From Macrostomum hystrix (lineage: Eukaryota > Platyhelminthes > Macrostomidae): DNA of 64,000 bases. The notes under the pieces are model-generated. The model made no database searches. It was not told the DNA's origin and saw nothing but the letters and a program-made list of their open reading frames with translations. The translations under genes and the position numbers were made by a program. Of this stretch, positions 54,060 to 64,000 are shown in pieces. The stretch's first letter is position 1; every line of letters begins with the position of its first letter. The stretch spans positions 17,652,501 to 17,716,500 of the forward strand of contig CATNEN010000039.1 in NCBI GenBank assembly GCA_950097015.1, given 5' to 3'.

Positions 54060-57000
54060 TTAAATCTCCAACTGCGCCAACAGTCCGGCAATTGTGGAGT
54101 CGCTAGAGGCGCTCTGGCTGCGGGCGAATTCCAAAGTGGCCTCGAAGTGCTTGTGGATGTGCTCGGAGTCCGGGCTAGGCTCCAGGCCAGATAGCAGCTC
54201 GCGAATCTTGGCTAGCAACTGACCGGCTGTGCTGCTGAGCTGGGACACATCCAGGTCGCTGCCTAAAATATGTGAGCTTTGTAAAACTGATCAGCCCTGA
54301 GCAGAGACTTTGAAACGATCAGGATACCAGGGACTTCAAAGACACTGTCTAGACACCGGAAAAACTCACCAGCGGATTGCAGCACAAAGTAAAGATAATA
54401 GTTGACCAGCTCAGTGTACAGCTGAGCCTGTAGGCTAGCGTCCATGCACTGACTAGCCAGACGGCCGGCTCGTTTCAGACATTCGCCGACTTTCTTCAAG
54501 TCGCGCATCTCGGCGCCCTGCAGTTCGCGCGGCCGGCCACTCCAGAATAGATGAGCGCAAGCGGCTACAGCGCGACTCTGGTCCGGCTTGCGCAGCAGTT
54601 TAGAAGCCGCATGCACAGTCTGGGAGCGCAGGGGCTCGTGATTCTCCGAGGCAAAGCAAGTCATGCGCTGCAGCGCGCCAGTTAGTAGGGTGATGGCCGC
54701 CAACTGGGCCTGGTTGAACATTAGCGGCAGGTTATGGACATTTTGAATTTCTAGCCTTTTAATGTTGAAAAATTAGTATACCAGACTAGCAAAAACCCCC
54801 TCGGTTATGTCCTATACCAGTATGGGCAATTAATAAGCTAGCTTGAGATTTACCTCCTCGGTAAGTAAGAAACTTAGTATAGTAGACTAGCAAAAAATAC
54901 CCCCATATTTTAAATTGACTGGTGCTGAAAATACACATACCAATGTATATTAACTAAAGAGAGTGCTTTAGAACTTAAGCTGGAATCTAAAGCTAAAGTC
55001 TAAATTCCTGCACATACTTTACTACAAGCACGCCACTAGAGCAAAAAACTTATGATAAACCTTGGAGTCAGATATCTCCTCTTCGTAGAGACTGAACGCC
55101 TGGGACAAGAACTCATAGGCAACCGTGTCGTGCTGATCGAATGGAATTTTATCCACCACCAGGGCGCCGTCAACAAACAGTCGCAGGGCCAAATTTGGCA
55201 GCTCGCATTTGGCCAAGCCGCAGACAGTGCTGTGACAGAATTCAAAGATCTTGCGGCACTTCTTGCGCCACTTGTCGTCGCTGTCCTGACGACTGTAGAA
55301 TCTGCGATAGTCAGAATGAGAAATCTATCTGACATTGTGTTGAAGTCCCTTATCAGCTGAGGAATCAACAATCAGTTGGGGTGTGTGTGACCAATCAGTT
55401 GGGGTGTGACCAATCAGTTGGGTTGTGTGTGACCAATCAGTTGGGTTGTGTGTGACCAATCAGTTGGGGTGTGTGTGACCAATCAGTTGGGGTGTGTGTG
55501 ACCAATCAGTTGGGTTGTGTGTGACCAATTAGTTGGGGTGTGACCAATCAGTTGGGGTGTGTGTGACCAATCAGTTGGGGTGTGACCAATCAGTTGGAGT
55601 GTAACCAATAAGTTGGGGTGTGTGTGACCAATTAGTTGGGGTGTGACCAATCAGTTGGGGTGTGACCAATCAGTTGGGGTGTGTGTGACCAATCAGTTGG
55701 GGTGTGACCAATCAGTTGGAGTGTAACCAATAAGTTGGGGTGTGTGTGACCAATCAGTTGGGGTGTGACCAAAAGGGAGTCACCAAAAACGCACCTGATA
55801 GCCAGCTGGTAGGCCTGGTACACCACAGGCGGGAGTGTGTACTTGACTCGCCGTCCGCCGCCAGTGGCCAAAATCCGGCGGGCAGTTTTGAGCACACCGA
55901 ACTGTTCGTCAAGCAGTTCTTCGCCAGTATTGAACAGGTGAACAACTCGGCCTAAGAGTGATTGCTCCTCGGCTAAGTCCTCGTTGTCAGCGGCTTCGCC
56001 TTCGGGCCCGCCTCCGTTGGCCGCATTATCACCGGGATCAACGCGCAGGCTGTTAGAAGCGGCGGCAGCGGCTGCGGCAGCATCGGCGCCCGGATCGGCA
56101 ACCAGGCAGCGGACAAGATCAAGCAGCTGCTCAACCTGCTCCGAGCTGGGCACCTGGGTGCCATTGTTGAGCATGTTCTGCAGCAGATAGGCGGACACAG
56201 ATTTTTTTGTCGGCGGGTCGAGGCGCTGCAGCAGCGGTGAATAGTTACGCAATCGCAGCAGAATCAGGGCGTCGTTCCACTGATCGATTGGCAGCTTGAG
56301 CAGTTTCATCAGCTCGCGAGACAGGTTCGAATGATCGTTGATGCTGCTCATGAGAAATATTTGGGTTTGTATAGGGTTATAGATTCAATAATAATAATAA
56401 TTGATTACACCTGCCTAAATAAGGCCAGCTATTATCGCATCTGAAGACTGAGCACGGCCGTTCAGGAACTTCAGTCCATGGACTGGGGAGACGCCACACC
56501 CTCGCTCCACTACCCTAGCTGATGCTGGTACACATTTAACAGCTGGGTGAACTGAAGCACAGTTAAATCTCTTGCTAAAGGACACAACTTGTTCCAGTGG
56601 AGTCGGGAATCGAACCACCGACCTTTAAGTTGTGAGTCCGACGCTCAAATCACAAGGCTACAAATTAGGACTAGAAGACAATAGAATTAACTCACTGCTC
56701 CACACCGAGTTTATCCAATCCGTTGTTGGTTGTCTCCAGCACTTTATCAACGTAGTCTTCGCGATCTTTGTACACACCCAGGGCTAGACCGGTGAGTGCA
56801 GCCTGCAGGCTCACTAGGTCCTCAGGGGACAGGTCAGGCTTGTTCTGAGCAGGTGAGGAAAAATTGCTAATGAGAACTATGAGACTCAATTGAACAGTCA
56901 ATTCTAAAATCCTAAAATGGTTTGGTCGACTCGGGATTTTGAAGAATGGAGTTTCAAGCTAGGATTTTGTCAACCATTTTTAAGATTACTAACAATTGAG

Positions 57001-58795
57001 ATTTGTTAACGGATTTAAAAAGGATTTCAAAGAATACGACTAAGATATAAAATTAATTTCACGATTCTGAAAATTCCATGAAAGTTTGAGGATTGCTTTG
57101 ACAATTCCAGGGATTTTCATGAAGGGGCTTTAGATTTTGGGATTTCCATGAAAGGGATTTGGATTTGGATTTATGTTTGCCTGAACTATTTTATGATTTT
57201 AAGAATGGGATTTTGATGGGATTGACGAATCTGGGATTGGGGAGACAAACCTCGATAATCTTAGCAATCTGTTCGCTGAAGAAGTCGAACAGCGGAATGT
57301 CGGCTGGAATTCCGTTGCTGCCCTCGCGAGTAGCAAAGGTGGACAGTCGGTTAATGAGGCTGATGAGGATGTTCTTGACTGGCACAGCCGGGTTGAGCTC
57401 GGCGCAGGCCTGCAGAAAGTCCTGCAGCGTGGCCAGATGATACTCGTCTGGGAACACCTGGATAATGCACTCCATCACGTAGTCCTGACTCAGGGCATCT
57501 TTGCAGTTCACAACCTGCGGAAGGAATTTTTTTCTTAGTCCGAAAACCGAATAAAATCCAAATTAAGGATTCAATATGCCAATATGACGAATGCCACGTC
57601 AATCCCACCTGTTCCAGCACGGCCGGTAGTACAACAGTTCGGTATCGCTGCACATCGATGGTGTCCAACTGAGACAGCCGGACCAGATTAGTGCCAACTA
57701 GCAGTTTGAGTTCTCGTCTTTCCTGCTCGCGCCGATCCCGATCTCTGGAGTGGCCCTGGTGCTGCATTCGCACCCAGAGTTTGTTCATCTCGCTGAAATT
57801 CAACAGCACAAAGTCAATGCTGTCAGACACGCAGCCAGAATCCTCCTGCTCTTCGGTGACACAGTCTGGCAGAACATTCTTAGTGCACTGCAGCAGGTAG
57901 TTACGAAGGAATAGGCCACGCAGCGGATGCTGCACACCCCGACACATCTCAACTAGGTCTTTTAGAATGTCCTTACGAGAAATCTCCGAGCATTTGATGT
58001 AAACAACGCCAACTGTGATGAGTAGGTAGAGTCGCGGTATGATGTTGCCGGCGTATTGCACCAGTTCGTACAGATCCTACGTGCAGGTTTAGATGGAATT
58101 TCATATCAAAAATGTAGCTCATTACGGTTATACAGACTCCCTCATTCGGGTCATACAGACTTCCTCAATTGGGCAATACAGACTCCCTCAATTGGGTCAT
58201 ACAGACTCCCTCAGTTGGGTCATACAGACTCCCTCAATTGGGTCATACAGGCTTTCACATTCGGGTCATACAGACTTCCTGAATTGGGTCATACAGACTT
58301 CCTCAATTGAGTCATACAGACTCCCTCAATTGGGTCATACAGGCTTCCTCAACTGGGTCATACAGACTCCCTCAACTGTGTCATACAGGGCCAACACTAA
58401 AATCTCAGCTGATTACACTGTCCATTACACAGGCCATATATAGACTTTTTGCAGCTATAAACAATTTATTAGCCAGTCATATAACAGTATAATCCTTAGC
58501 TTCAAACCTGAACTCTGCGACCCTTTTGAAATTCGTCCAGCAGGTAAATTTCCAGGTGTCGCATCTCGTCTGTAATCAGCATGTATAACTCGTAATAGCT
58601 CTTTGGAGATAGCAGTGAGGTGCGCAATTCGCCTAACATATTGCTTGCATGCTTCAATGCGTCCATTAGTTTGCTTTTATCAAGACAGCGCTTCATTTGG
58701 AAGGCCTGAAGTTTCACTACAGACAGGGCCTCATCGAGCAGCTTCTCCTGGTCCTCCATCACTGGACCAGACATGTCCTGGCTTCTTGTCTGCAT
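54060..58795 (-). CDS. VPS35: VPS35, retromer core subunit
   Basis: Eight exons (58795-58508, 58076-57609, 57514-57251, 56844-56696, 56343-55795, 55301-55061, 54709-54370, 54262-54060) keep frame throughout and give 833 residues; human VPS35 has 796. VPS35 is the curved alpha-solenoid scaffold of retromer, binding VPS26 and VPS29 for cargo retrieval from endosomes. Family blocks are clear: [32 protein letters not shown], the VPS26-binding [83 protein letters not shown] and [10 protein letters not shown]. An extra Ala/Gly-rich acidic loop in exon 5 ([11 protein letters not shown] on) lengthens it. The exon 4/5 acceptor (gagcag|catc) has an alternative three bases away. Introns carry arrays and a SINE. 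Confidence 0.95.
55375..55785. repeat. Tandem array, 17/23-bp unit (gaccaatcagttggggtgtg), VPS35 intron 5
   Basis: About 20 units, either 17 bp (gaccaatcagttggggt) or 23 bp with an extra gtgtgt. The array begins about 15-20 bases inside the exon 5 donor and nearly fills the 493-bp intron. Larger blocks near 55560-55625 recur near 55680-55745. Confidence 0.93.
56415..56668 (-). mobile_element. tRNA-derived SINE, different family, VPS35 intron 4
   Basis: Read on the minus strand, a tRNA-like head (tagccttgtgatttgagcg, then box B ggttcgattcc at 56606-56616) is followed by a body with tcctttagcaagag and cacccagctgttaaatg. The body resembles the conserved central domains of metazoan SINEs. Box A is weak. 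It has no sequence in common with the SINE at 22922. It occupies most of the 352-bp intron and is in the same orientation as VPS35. Confidence 0.7.
56845..57250. other. VPS35 intron 3, degenerate gggattt-rich sequence
   Basis: AT-rich intron with loosely repeated words gggatttt, ggatttga and ccatgaaa, possibly a decayed array. No exon. Confidence 0.5.
58120..58395. repeat. Tandem array, 23-bp unit (catacagactccctcaattg), VPS35 intron 1
   Basis: About 12 copies of a 23-bp unit (variants ttcctc, aactggg, gggcaa) begin about 50 bases from the exon 2 acceptor. Confidence 0.92.
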
Positions 58796-59811
58796 AGTAC
58801 AAGAGTGCAGCCGATTTTACTTGTTTGCTATAAGTTTATACAGTTTGCTTTGCTTGCTAGCTAAAATAAACGAGCACTTAGTGAGCCACATGAGCCAATA
58901 GAAAAAAGGAAATGACCATACCATACACATTTTGTGAACCTTATTGACATTTCACATAAGCAAATAGACAGAAATTTTAAAGACTCTAGAATATTTTTAG
59001 ATGTTGACATTAAGAGGAAAGAAAGATATTGATGTTTCAGTAGAAATTTTTATTGCAAAAGCATACTTTTTAACAACATTTTTTCAGTATGTACTTTAGA
59101 CAAAGATTGTATGTGGTTGCTAGCCAATTAAATGACCATAAATGTAGTTATTTATAGAGCATGAAAAATGCTTTCAAATGACATAATTCATGATAGTTCA
59201 CTCCTTAAAATAAGATTAAACCACTCACTCAAATTGTAAAACCAAACATCAAATTCTCTGTTTGGTTTGAAGATACATTAAAGCAGGAATAACTTTGTTT
59301 TTATTTGATAAAATAGCAAAAGCAGATAAAGATGTAACTGTTTTCTATAACTTGGCTTTTGATTTATCATCATATCTTAAATAGAAAATCTGTAGCTTAG
59401 ATTTGAAGTTAAAAAATACACATTCTTGTTTGGTTGATGATACATTACCCTAGCTTTATCTAATTATAATGATATTAAAAATACAGGTATAATATTGAAA
59501 AGCAAGATTTGTCGTTTTTAGTAACAGTAATAAAACAGTAATTGAACAGTGATACAGTAATACATTAATTGAACAGTAATACAAGTCACTTGCAACTTAG
59601 CACTTGCATAAGCCAAGTGGATAGCAATATTATCAGTCTATACACTGGTTTGTACACCAATTTGACTTTTATGTTTGAATGTATGCCAAGTGTATGCCAA
59701 CACTCATTAAAGACCCAAACTAGTTTTGCATTTAAGACTATGCCGATGCCTATAAATATTATAGTATGCATTTTACAGGAATTTAAACTAACAAAAATGA
59801 AAAGAACATAG
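58796..59811. other. Upstream region of VPS35
   Basis: AT-rich. Presumed promoter side of VPS35; no gene or clear regulatory motif recognised. Confidence 0.45.
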
Positions 59812-60105
59812 TGTGACGATAAGCAATGGCGAACGTGTAGCGGTATATTTGTTCTTCAATTTACGTTAGATTATTAGATTGACAAATTATTAGACAGTGC
59901 GACAACTTATGTGACGATAAGCAATGGCGAACGTGTAGCGGTATATTTGTTCTTCAATTTACGTTAGATTATTAGATTGACAAATTATTAGACAGTGCGA
60001 CAACTTATGTGACGATAAGCAATGGCGAACGTGTAGCGGTATTTTATTTTTTTTTAGCTTCGATATTAAATTATTAATTATTGAGATTAGTAGACAGTGC
60101 GCGGC
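59812..60105. repeat. 98-bp tandem repeat, two full copies and a diverged third
   Basis: tgtgacgataagcaatggcg starts at 59812, 59910 and 60008. The first two units are identical over 98 bp. The third shares its first 35 bases and its last words (agacagtgcg) but differs between. Confidence 0.9.
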
Positions 60106-60604
60106 CGTTGGTTACTATAAAGTCTGAGATGCACTGCCAGCGCCCGCGCTTTAAGGGTTCGCGATTGCTTCGCTCTTTTTAAAAGTCTTCAAAATTTGTG
60201 CAATGTAAAACAAATTTAAAGTGCAAATTCTCAAGTACTGCAGATAAATAAATTAGCAGATAACTTTACTGACCTAACTGATACAAAAATTAACCTCAAT
60301 GTCATAGTACACAGACTTGCAACTTTATCAACGACAACAACAACAAAAAAATATGACTTCACGACGTCACACCCGCCTCCTCTCCGAAAAAAAAGGAGAA
60401 CTACTGGCAATATTACAATTTTTTCGAGCGTATTGCGACAAGACGAGCGAAGAGCGAAAATATTCGAAATATTAGCTTACAAAATATTTTTACCAATACA
60501 TTACTATAAGTAGAAAAGAACGCAAACGAGGATAAATTATTTTTCATTTAGCGAAAAATTAGAACGCGCAGAGCAAAAAAAGGAATTAAAGAAAAAACAG
60601 TTCG
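60106..60604. other. Intergenic, no gene seen
   Basis: AT-rich sequence with a small GC patch. No ORF recognised. It may contain the outer end of the Gypsy 2 3' LTR. Confidence 0.4.
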
Positions 60605-61264
60605 CACAAAGCGACACGGCCACTCAGTCATTGTCGGTCACCGGCAGACACGACTTCCGATAACGAGCTGCGGCGCATGACAACGAGGCGAGCAACAGCC
60701 AGACTGAGCCGACAGCCGCCGAAGGCCCCGACGGCCCCCGCGCAGGCCCCCGGCCGACCCACGCCGCCCCGAGCTGATCCGCCACCGCCAAGCAGCCCGC
60801 TCCGCACAACTCAGACCCGCACGCGGCAGCAGAGTGCAGCTCTCCGGTCCACACCCACACGCACACGGCAGGCACACACTAAGACTACTCCAGAGAGAAA
60901 GAAACAGATGCAGGGAAGAAGAACGGGAAGGCACGACAAAGAGGATGCCGAGCGCAACCCCAGACACAACAGCGTCACCGGCTGGCGAACCAGCGCGGCA
61001 ACCGCGCCACAAAGGCGCTGCCAACACCCTGCGCACCAAGCGCACAACAACCAACAGACCGCAGCAGAGCAACTCAACAAGAGCAGGGGTAGCGCCAATC
61101 CGAAGAGACGGATCGACGCGGCAGCAAACGGATGAGAGCGGATTAAACGATGAAGTAGCAACGAAGCAAGACAAACTAAACCAAGGCAAAAAAAATGAGG
61201 CAAAGAAAGCAAAAAGAGGTAAAATAAGGAGGCACGGAGATGTCGAGATTTGCAAATGATGACG
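60605..61264 (-). other. GC-rich 3' region of Gypsy element 2, probably 3' UTR and LTR
   Basis: Directly downstream of the Gypsy 2 Pol stop. It is GC-rich with overlapping short ORFs on both strands that show no similarity to known proteins. The 3' LTR is expected here, but its limits cannot be set because the 5' LTR is outside the window. Confidence 0.45.
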
Positions 61265-64000
61265 CTACTTGGACTTCTTACAAACGTCCAGGAGCCACCG
61301 CCGGAAGCGGGCCGGCTTTCGGACCTCCCTGCCTGCTCTGGTCGTGTAGCCAACCTCGGCAGCTGGGAGAGGCTGCTCAGCTCGGGCCTCAGGGTTCTCC
61401 AGCTCCAGCTGCTCTCCCTCTTCGGCGTGCTCAGATGATGCAGTGGCAGATGAGTCGGCAGATTCCGAACTAATTGAGCGGTGAGAGCCTGGGCTGCCCG
61501 TATTCTCTTCTCCGCCAGGTGGGTCGGCCTGCACCACTGGTTGTGGTTCAACCTCGGGCAACACCGCTTCAACCTGCTCTCCGCCTACTGACTGAGCCTG
61601 CTCCGCTGGAACGTCTTCAGCCCCTGCCTCATCCACCTGAGGAACCGTGGATTCCGACTGCGTGCTCTCGCTCACTGTCTCACAGGCGGGTGTCGGGTTC
61701 TGGTCGACGACCGGAGCATCTGAAGTGGTCGTGCTCAGAGCAGATTGCAGAGCATGAGCTGGCCGCCAGGGATACGGAGTTTCGGCCATAGACTGGCTTT
61801 CCAAGGAGCTCTGCCAGCCAGATTGGCGATCACCTTGGCCGAGTCTAGATGATGGCAACCGAGCAGCTACTGGCATGCCATACCGATCTGACACCTCCTG
61901 GTAGGTGGCCTTGCGCACACACCTCTTCATGCGGTCCACGTTATAAACGTTGTGACTTGGGTTCGGTACTTTCTCGTATGGGTTCCAGCGCGCGAATTCT
62001 GGAATGAGCCTATAGTTGCGCTCAGAGAGCTTTTGGATGACCTTGTAAGGTCCGAGCCAGACCGCAGTGTCCAGGCCTTTGTGGCTCGGGTTCAAAACCC
62101 ATACCAGCTCACCTACTTCAAAGTTCGAGTGAATAGCGTTGCGATCGTAGTACTTTTTCTGCCTCTGTTGTGCTTTTCCACGAATATGGCGAGCCATGGC
62201 TGAGATTTCGACTAAAGATTTGTGCAGGTAATGGGCGTAACTCTCAGGTCTATAGCGGTCCTGTCTAGGTGGATTAAAGACAAGGTCAAGTGGCAGATTC
62301 AGCTCACGACCCAGAAACAGTTTGGCCGGGGAAAACCCAGTTGACTCCGCAACTGTAGCGCGGATTGACAGCGTTGTTAGTCTCGCAGCAAGCGGCCAGT
62401 CGAACTGTCTCTCAAGGCACACGGCTCTTATCTGAGCCTTGATGGTCTGAATCATGCGTTCAGCTTTCCCATTCGCCTGAGGTCTCCTTGCGGTGATGCG
62501 TAGCATGTCAATCTCGAGCAAGCGAGTGAGCTCAGCCATAACGTGGTTGATAAACGCGGTCCCGTTATCGGTCACTAACTGCTCCATCGCACCGTATCTC
62601 GCTATCCACTCGGACAGCAGCACGGTCGCAGTAGTCTCAGCGGAGACATCAGTGACTGGAGCGATCTCAACGAAACCGGTAAACCTGTCAACCATCACTA
62701 GCAGGTATTTTAGCCCATTCTGATCGGGGAACGGGCCAGCATGATCGATGTGGACCACCTGGTTCGGAAATCCGGCTAAGGTCGGCTTCATTGGCTCCTT
62801 GTTCTTAATTTTACACTTCTTTGTACGCGCACAAACTTCGCACTCAGCCAAAATGCCGCGCACATACGTTTCTAAATCCGATATTTGAAACCTAGACTTG
62901 ATGGCTTGAGTTGTCTTTGTAACTCCACAGTGATTTAATTCTCGGTGATATCTGGCTACGAGTTCGCAAACTTCCGCGGTTTCTGGAATTACTAGAACTC
63001 TTTGAGCTGGTTTGTTTTTCTTAGCTGGTTTGTTCCTGTACAGAAAGCCCTGATGAACCACTAGCTCGTCCAGCTGTGACCAGAGAATTCGCAGCTCCCT
63101 ACTGCAGCCTTGTAACTCGGCCTTCGTTGGCTTTTCACGTCGGCCTTCGACAGTGTCGATGAGCTGCGCAAAATCGACGCAGGACTCCTGCGCCTCGCGC
63201 ACCCACTCGTCGCTTAACTCGCTGGGATCATCGTCGTCGCTGGGCTCGCTGCTGACGCCCGACAACGAAGCTGATGGCAACCTGCCAGTAGACGGCGGGT
63301 CGCTGGTTGTCACTGCAACAGGTTGCTCCGTGACCGTTGGATCCGATGTACCACTCAGCCCCGCATCACCAGGCCCGCCGTTCCAAGCAATCCCAACTTC
63401 TGACTCGGTTTGACAACCGACATCCGCAGCGAGGGAGTAAACTTCGATCTGACAGGCGACAGCACAAGCTGCTGGCTGGATTCCGACTTCTGGCTTTGTC
63501 TGCTTCTTTGGATGAAACTTCTGTTGGAAATCCGGAATGGTCGAGCAGGTTGGGCAATCGAAATGATCGGCCCGGAACCGTGGGTTCCTACTCAACAGGT
63601 CAGCATTCACGTGAGACAAACCAGGACGGTACACCACTTTGAAGTCGTATTCTGCCATGCGCTCAAGGGCAGATTGCTCCACTTTAAAGTCAAAGAGTTC
63701 AATTATTGTCAGCCACTGAGCCAACATGCCGGTAGCATGCTTCTTTGAGTGCAGCCATTGCAGAGCTGCAGCGTCCGACCGAACGATAAAAGGCTTGTCC
63801 AGAAGATAATGGCGGAAGTGCTCCAGCATGAGCACTAGTCCCAGCAGCTCTCTCATCGTGGCGCAATAATTACGCTGACTCGCTGAAAACTTTTTTGACG
63901 CATAAGCGACGACGTGTTCATCGCCTTCGGCACCCTCCTGCGAGAGGACACCGCCGACACCTTCTAAGGAGCTGTCGCAGTCCAGCACGAAGTTTCGACT
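61265..64000 (-). CDS. Gypsy element 2 Pol polyprotein, 3' part (cut by window edge)
   Basis: An open frame enters from the right edge and ends at a stop at 61265, about 911 codons. It begins in the RT/RNase H connection and RNase H (LDCDSSLEGVGGVLSQ, YCATMRELLGLVLMLEHF, HVNADLLSR). The integrase HHCC finger has HRELNHCGVTKTT and CEVCARTK. Catalytic D (VHIDHAGPFPDQ), D (LVTDNGTAFI) and E (PQANGKAERM) follow. A C-terminal ELVWVLNPS-type domain and a long Glu/Pro/Ser-rich tail end in TTRAGREVRKPARF. It differs from element 1 and has no close similarity by eye outside the family motifs. Protease, most of RT and gag lie beyond the window. The visible part is intact. Confidence 0.92.
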   Translation of the reverse strand, partial: SRNFVLDCDSSLEGVGGVLSQEGAEGDEHVVAYASKKFSASQRNYCATMRELLGLVLMLEHFRHYLLDKPFIVRSDAAALQWLHSKKHATGMLAQWLTIIELFDFKVEQSALERMAEYDFKVVYRPGLSHVNADLLSRNPRFRADHFDCPTCSTIPDFQQKFHPKKQTKPEVGIQPAACAVACQIEVYSLAADVGCQTESEVGIAWNGGPGDAGLSGTSDPTVTEQPVAVTTSDPPSTGRLPSASLSGVSSEPSDDDDPSELSDEWVREAQESCVDFAQLIDTVEGRREKPTKAELQGCSRELRILWSQLDELVVHQGFLYRNKPAKKNKPAQRVLVIPETAEVCELVARYHRELNHCGVTKTTQAIKSRFQISDLETYVRGILAECEVCARTKKCKIKNKEPMKPTLAGFPNQVVHIDHAGPFPDQNGLKYLLVMVDRFTGFVEIAPVTDVSAETTATVLLSEWIARYGAMEQLVTDNGTAFINHVMAELTRLLEIDMLRITARRPQANGKAERMIQTIKAQIRAVCLERQFDWPLAARLTTLSIRATVAESTGFSPAKLFLGRELNLPLDLVFNPPRQDRYRPESYAHYLHKSLVEISAMARHIRGKAQQRQKKYYDRNAIHSNFEVGELVWVLNPSHKGLDTAVWLGPYKVIQKLSERNYRLIPEFARWNPYEKVPNPSHNVYNVDRMKRCVRKATYQEVSDRYGMPVAARLPSSRLGQGDRQSGWQSSLESQSMAETPYPWRPAHALQSALSTTTSDAPVVDQNPTPACETVSESTQSESTVPQVDEAGAEDVPAEQAQSVGGEQVEAVLPEVEPQPVVQADPPGGEENTGSPGSHRSISSESADSSATASSEHAEEGEQLELENPEARAEQPLPAAEVGYTTRAGREVRKPARFRRWLLDVCKKSK

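Noticed and set aside
60638..61255. Minus-strand protein of about 205 codons downstream of Gypsy 2
   Set aside because: Low-complexity, overlapping ORFs on both strands, no family motifs. It lies in the expected 3' UTR/LTR of the element.

Overview
This window is eukaryotic, from an animal genome. The genes are broken into GT-AG exons and include metazoan families: VPS35, a MgcRacGAP/RACGAP1-type RhoGAP, a Rab GTPase, a DDAH-family protein, a Tctex-type dynein light chain and a ubiquitin-like/ankyrin protein. The mobile elements are also animal-like: Gypsy LTR elements, a Penelope-like GIY-YIG fragment, tRNA-derived SINEs and MITEs. A repeat-rich invertebrate such as a flatworm would fit, but that is a guess and the species cannot be read from the sequence. 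Exon coordinates were worked out by hand from splice sites, reading phase and recalled family sequence. They are predictions.

Layout. 1-9.4 kb is almost entirely tandem repeats (17-, 21- and 20-bp units), with a SINE fragment, a broken Penelope endonuclease and a hammerhead-like motif. 9.4-12 kb holds one unrecognised ORF and a 5'-truncated non-LTR retrotransposon with clear target-site duplications. 13-17 kb has a 37-bp array, a two-exon Tctex light chain on the minus strand, and a gagttcat-type array. 18-21 kb is a three-exon DDAH-family gene (minus). 22-24 kb is a two-exon gene of unknown function (minus) with a SINE in its intron. 24.4-36.4 kb is one four-exon Rab gene (minus). Its 10.6-kb first intron contains three arrays, a Penelope-type terminal fragment with a hammerhead core, and a complete Gypsy element with identical LTRs. 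36.7-38.5 kb is a 20-bp array between the divergent Rab and Ubl/ankyrin genes. 39-41.5 kb is the three-exon Ubl/ankyrin gene, the only host gene on the plus strand. 41.6-44.9 kb is three more arrays. 44.9-48.1 kb is the four-exon RACGAP1-like gene (minus). 48-54 kb is AT-rich sequence with MITEs. 54-58.8 kb is an eight-exon VPS35 gene (minus). 61.3-64 kb is the 3' part of a second Gypsy element that runs off the right edge.

The dominant theme is that most host genes carry at least one intron filled by its own tandem array of about 12-34 bp units, often starting or ending within tens of bases of a splice site. In one intron the unit itself reproduces the donor site. Most long ORFs in the window are by-products of these arrays and are not genes. 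The host genes do not form a pathway: they serve endosome sorting, cytokinesis, vesicle traffic, dynein motility and methylarginine metabolism.
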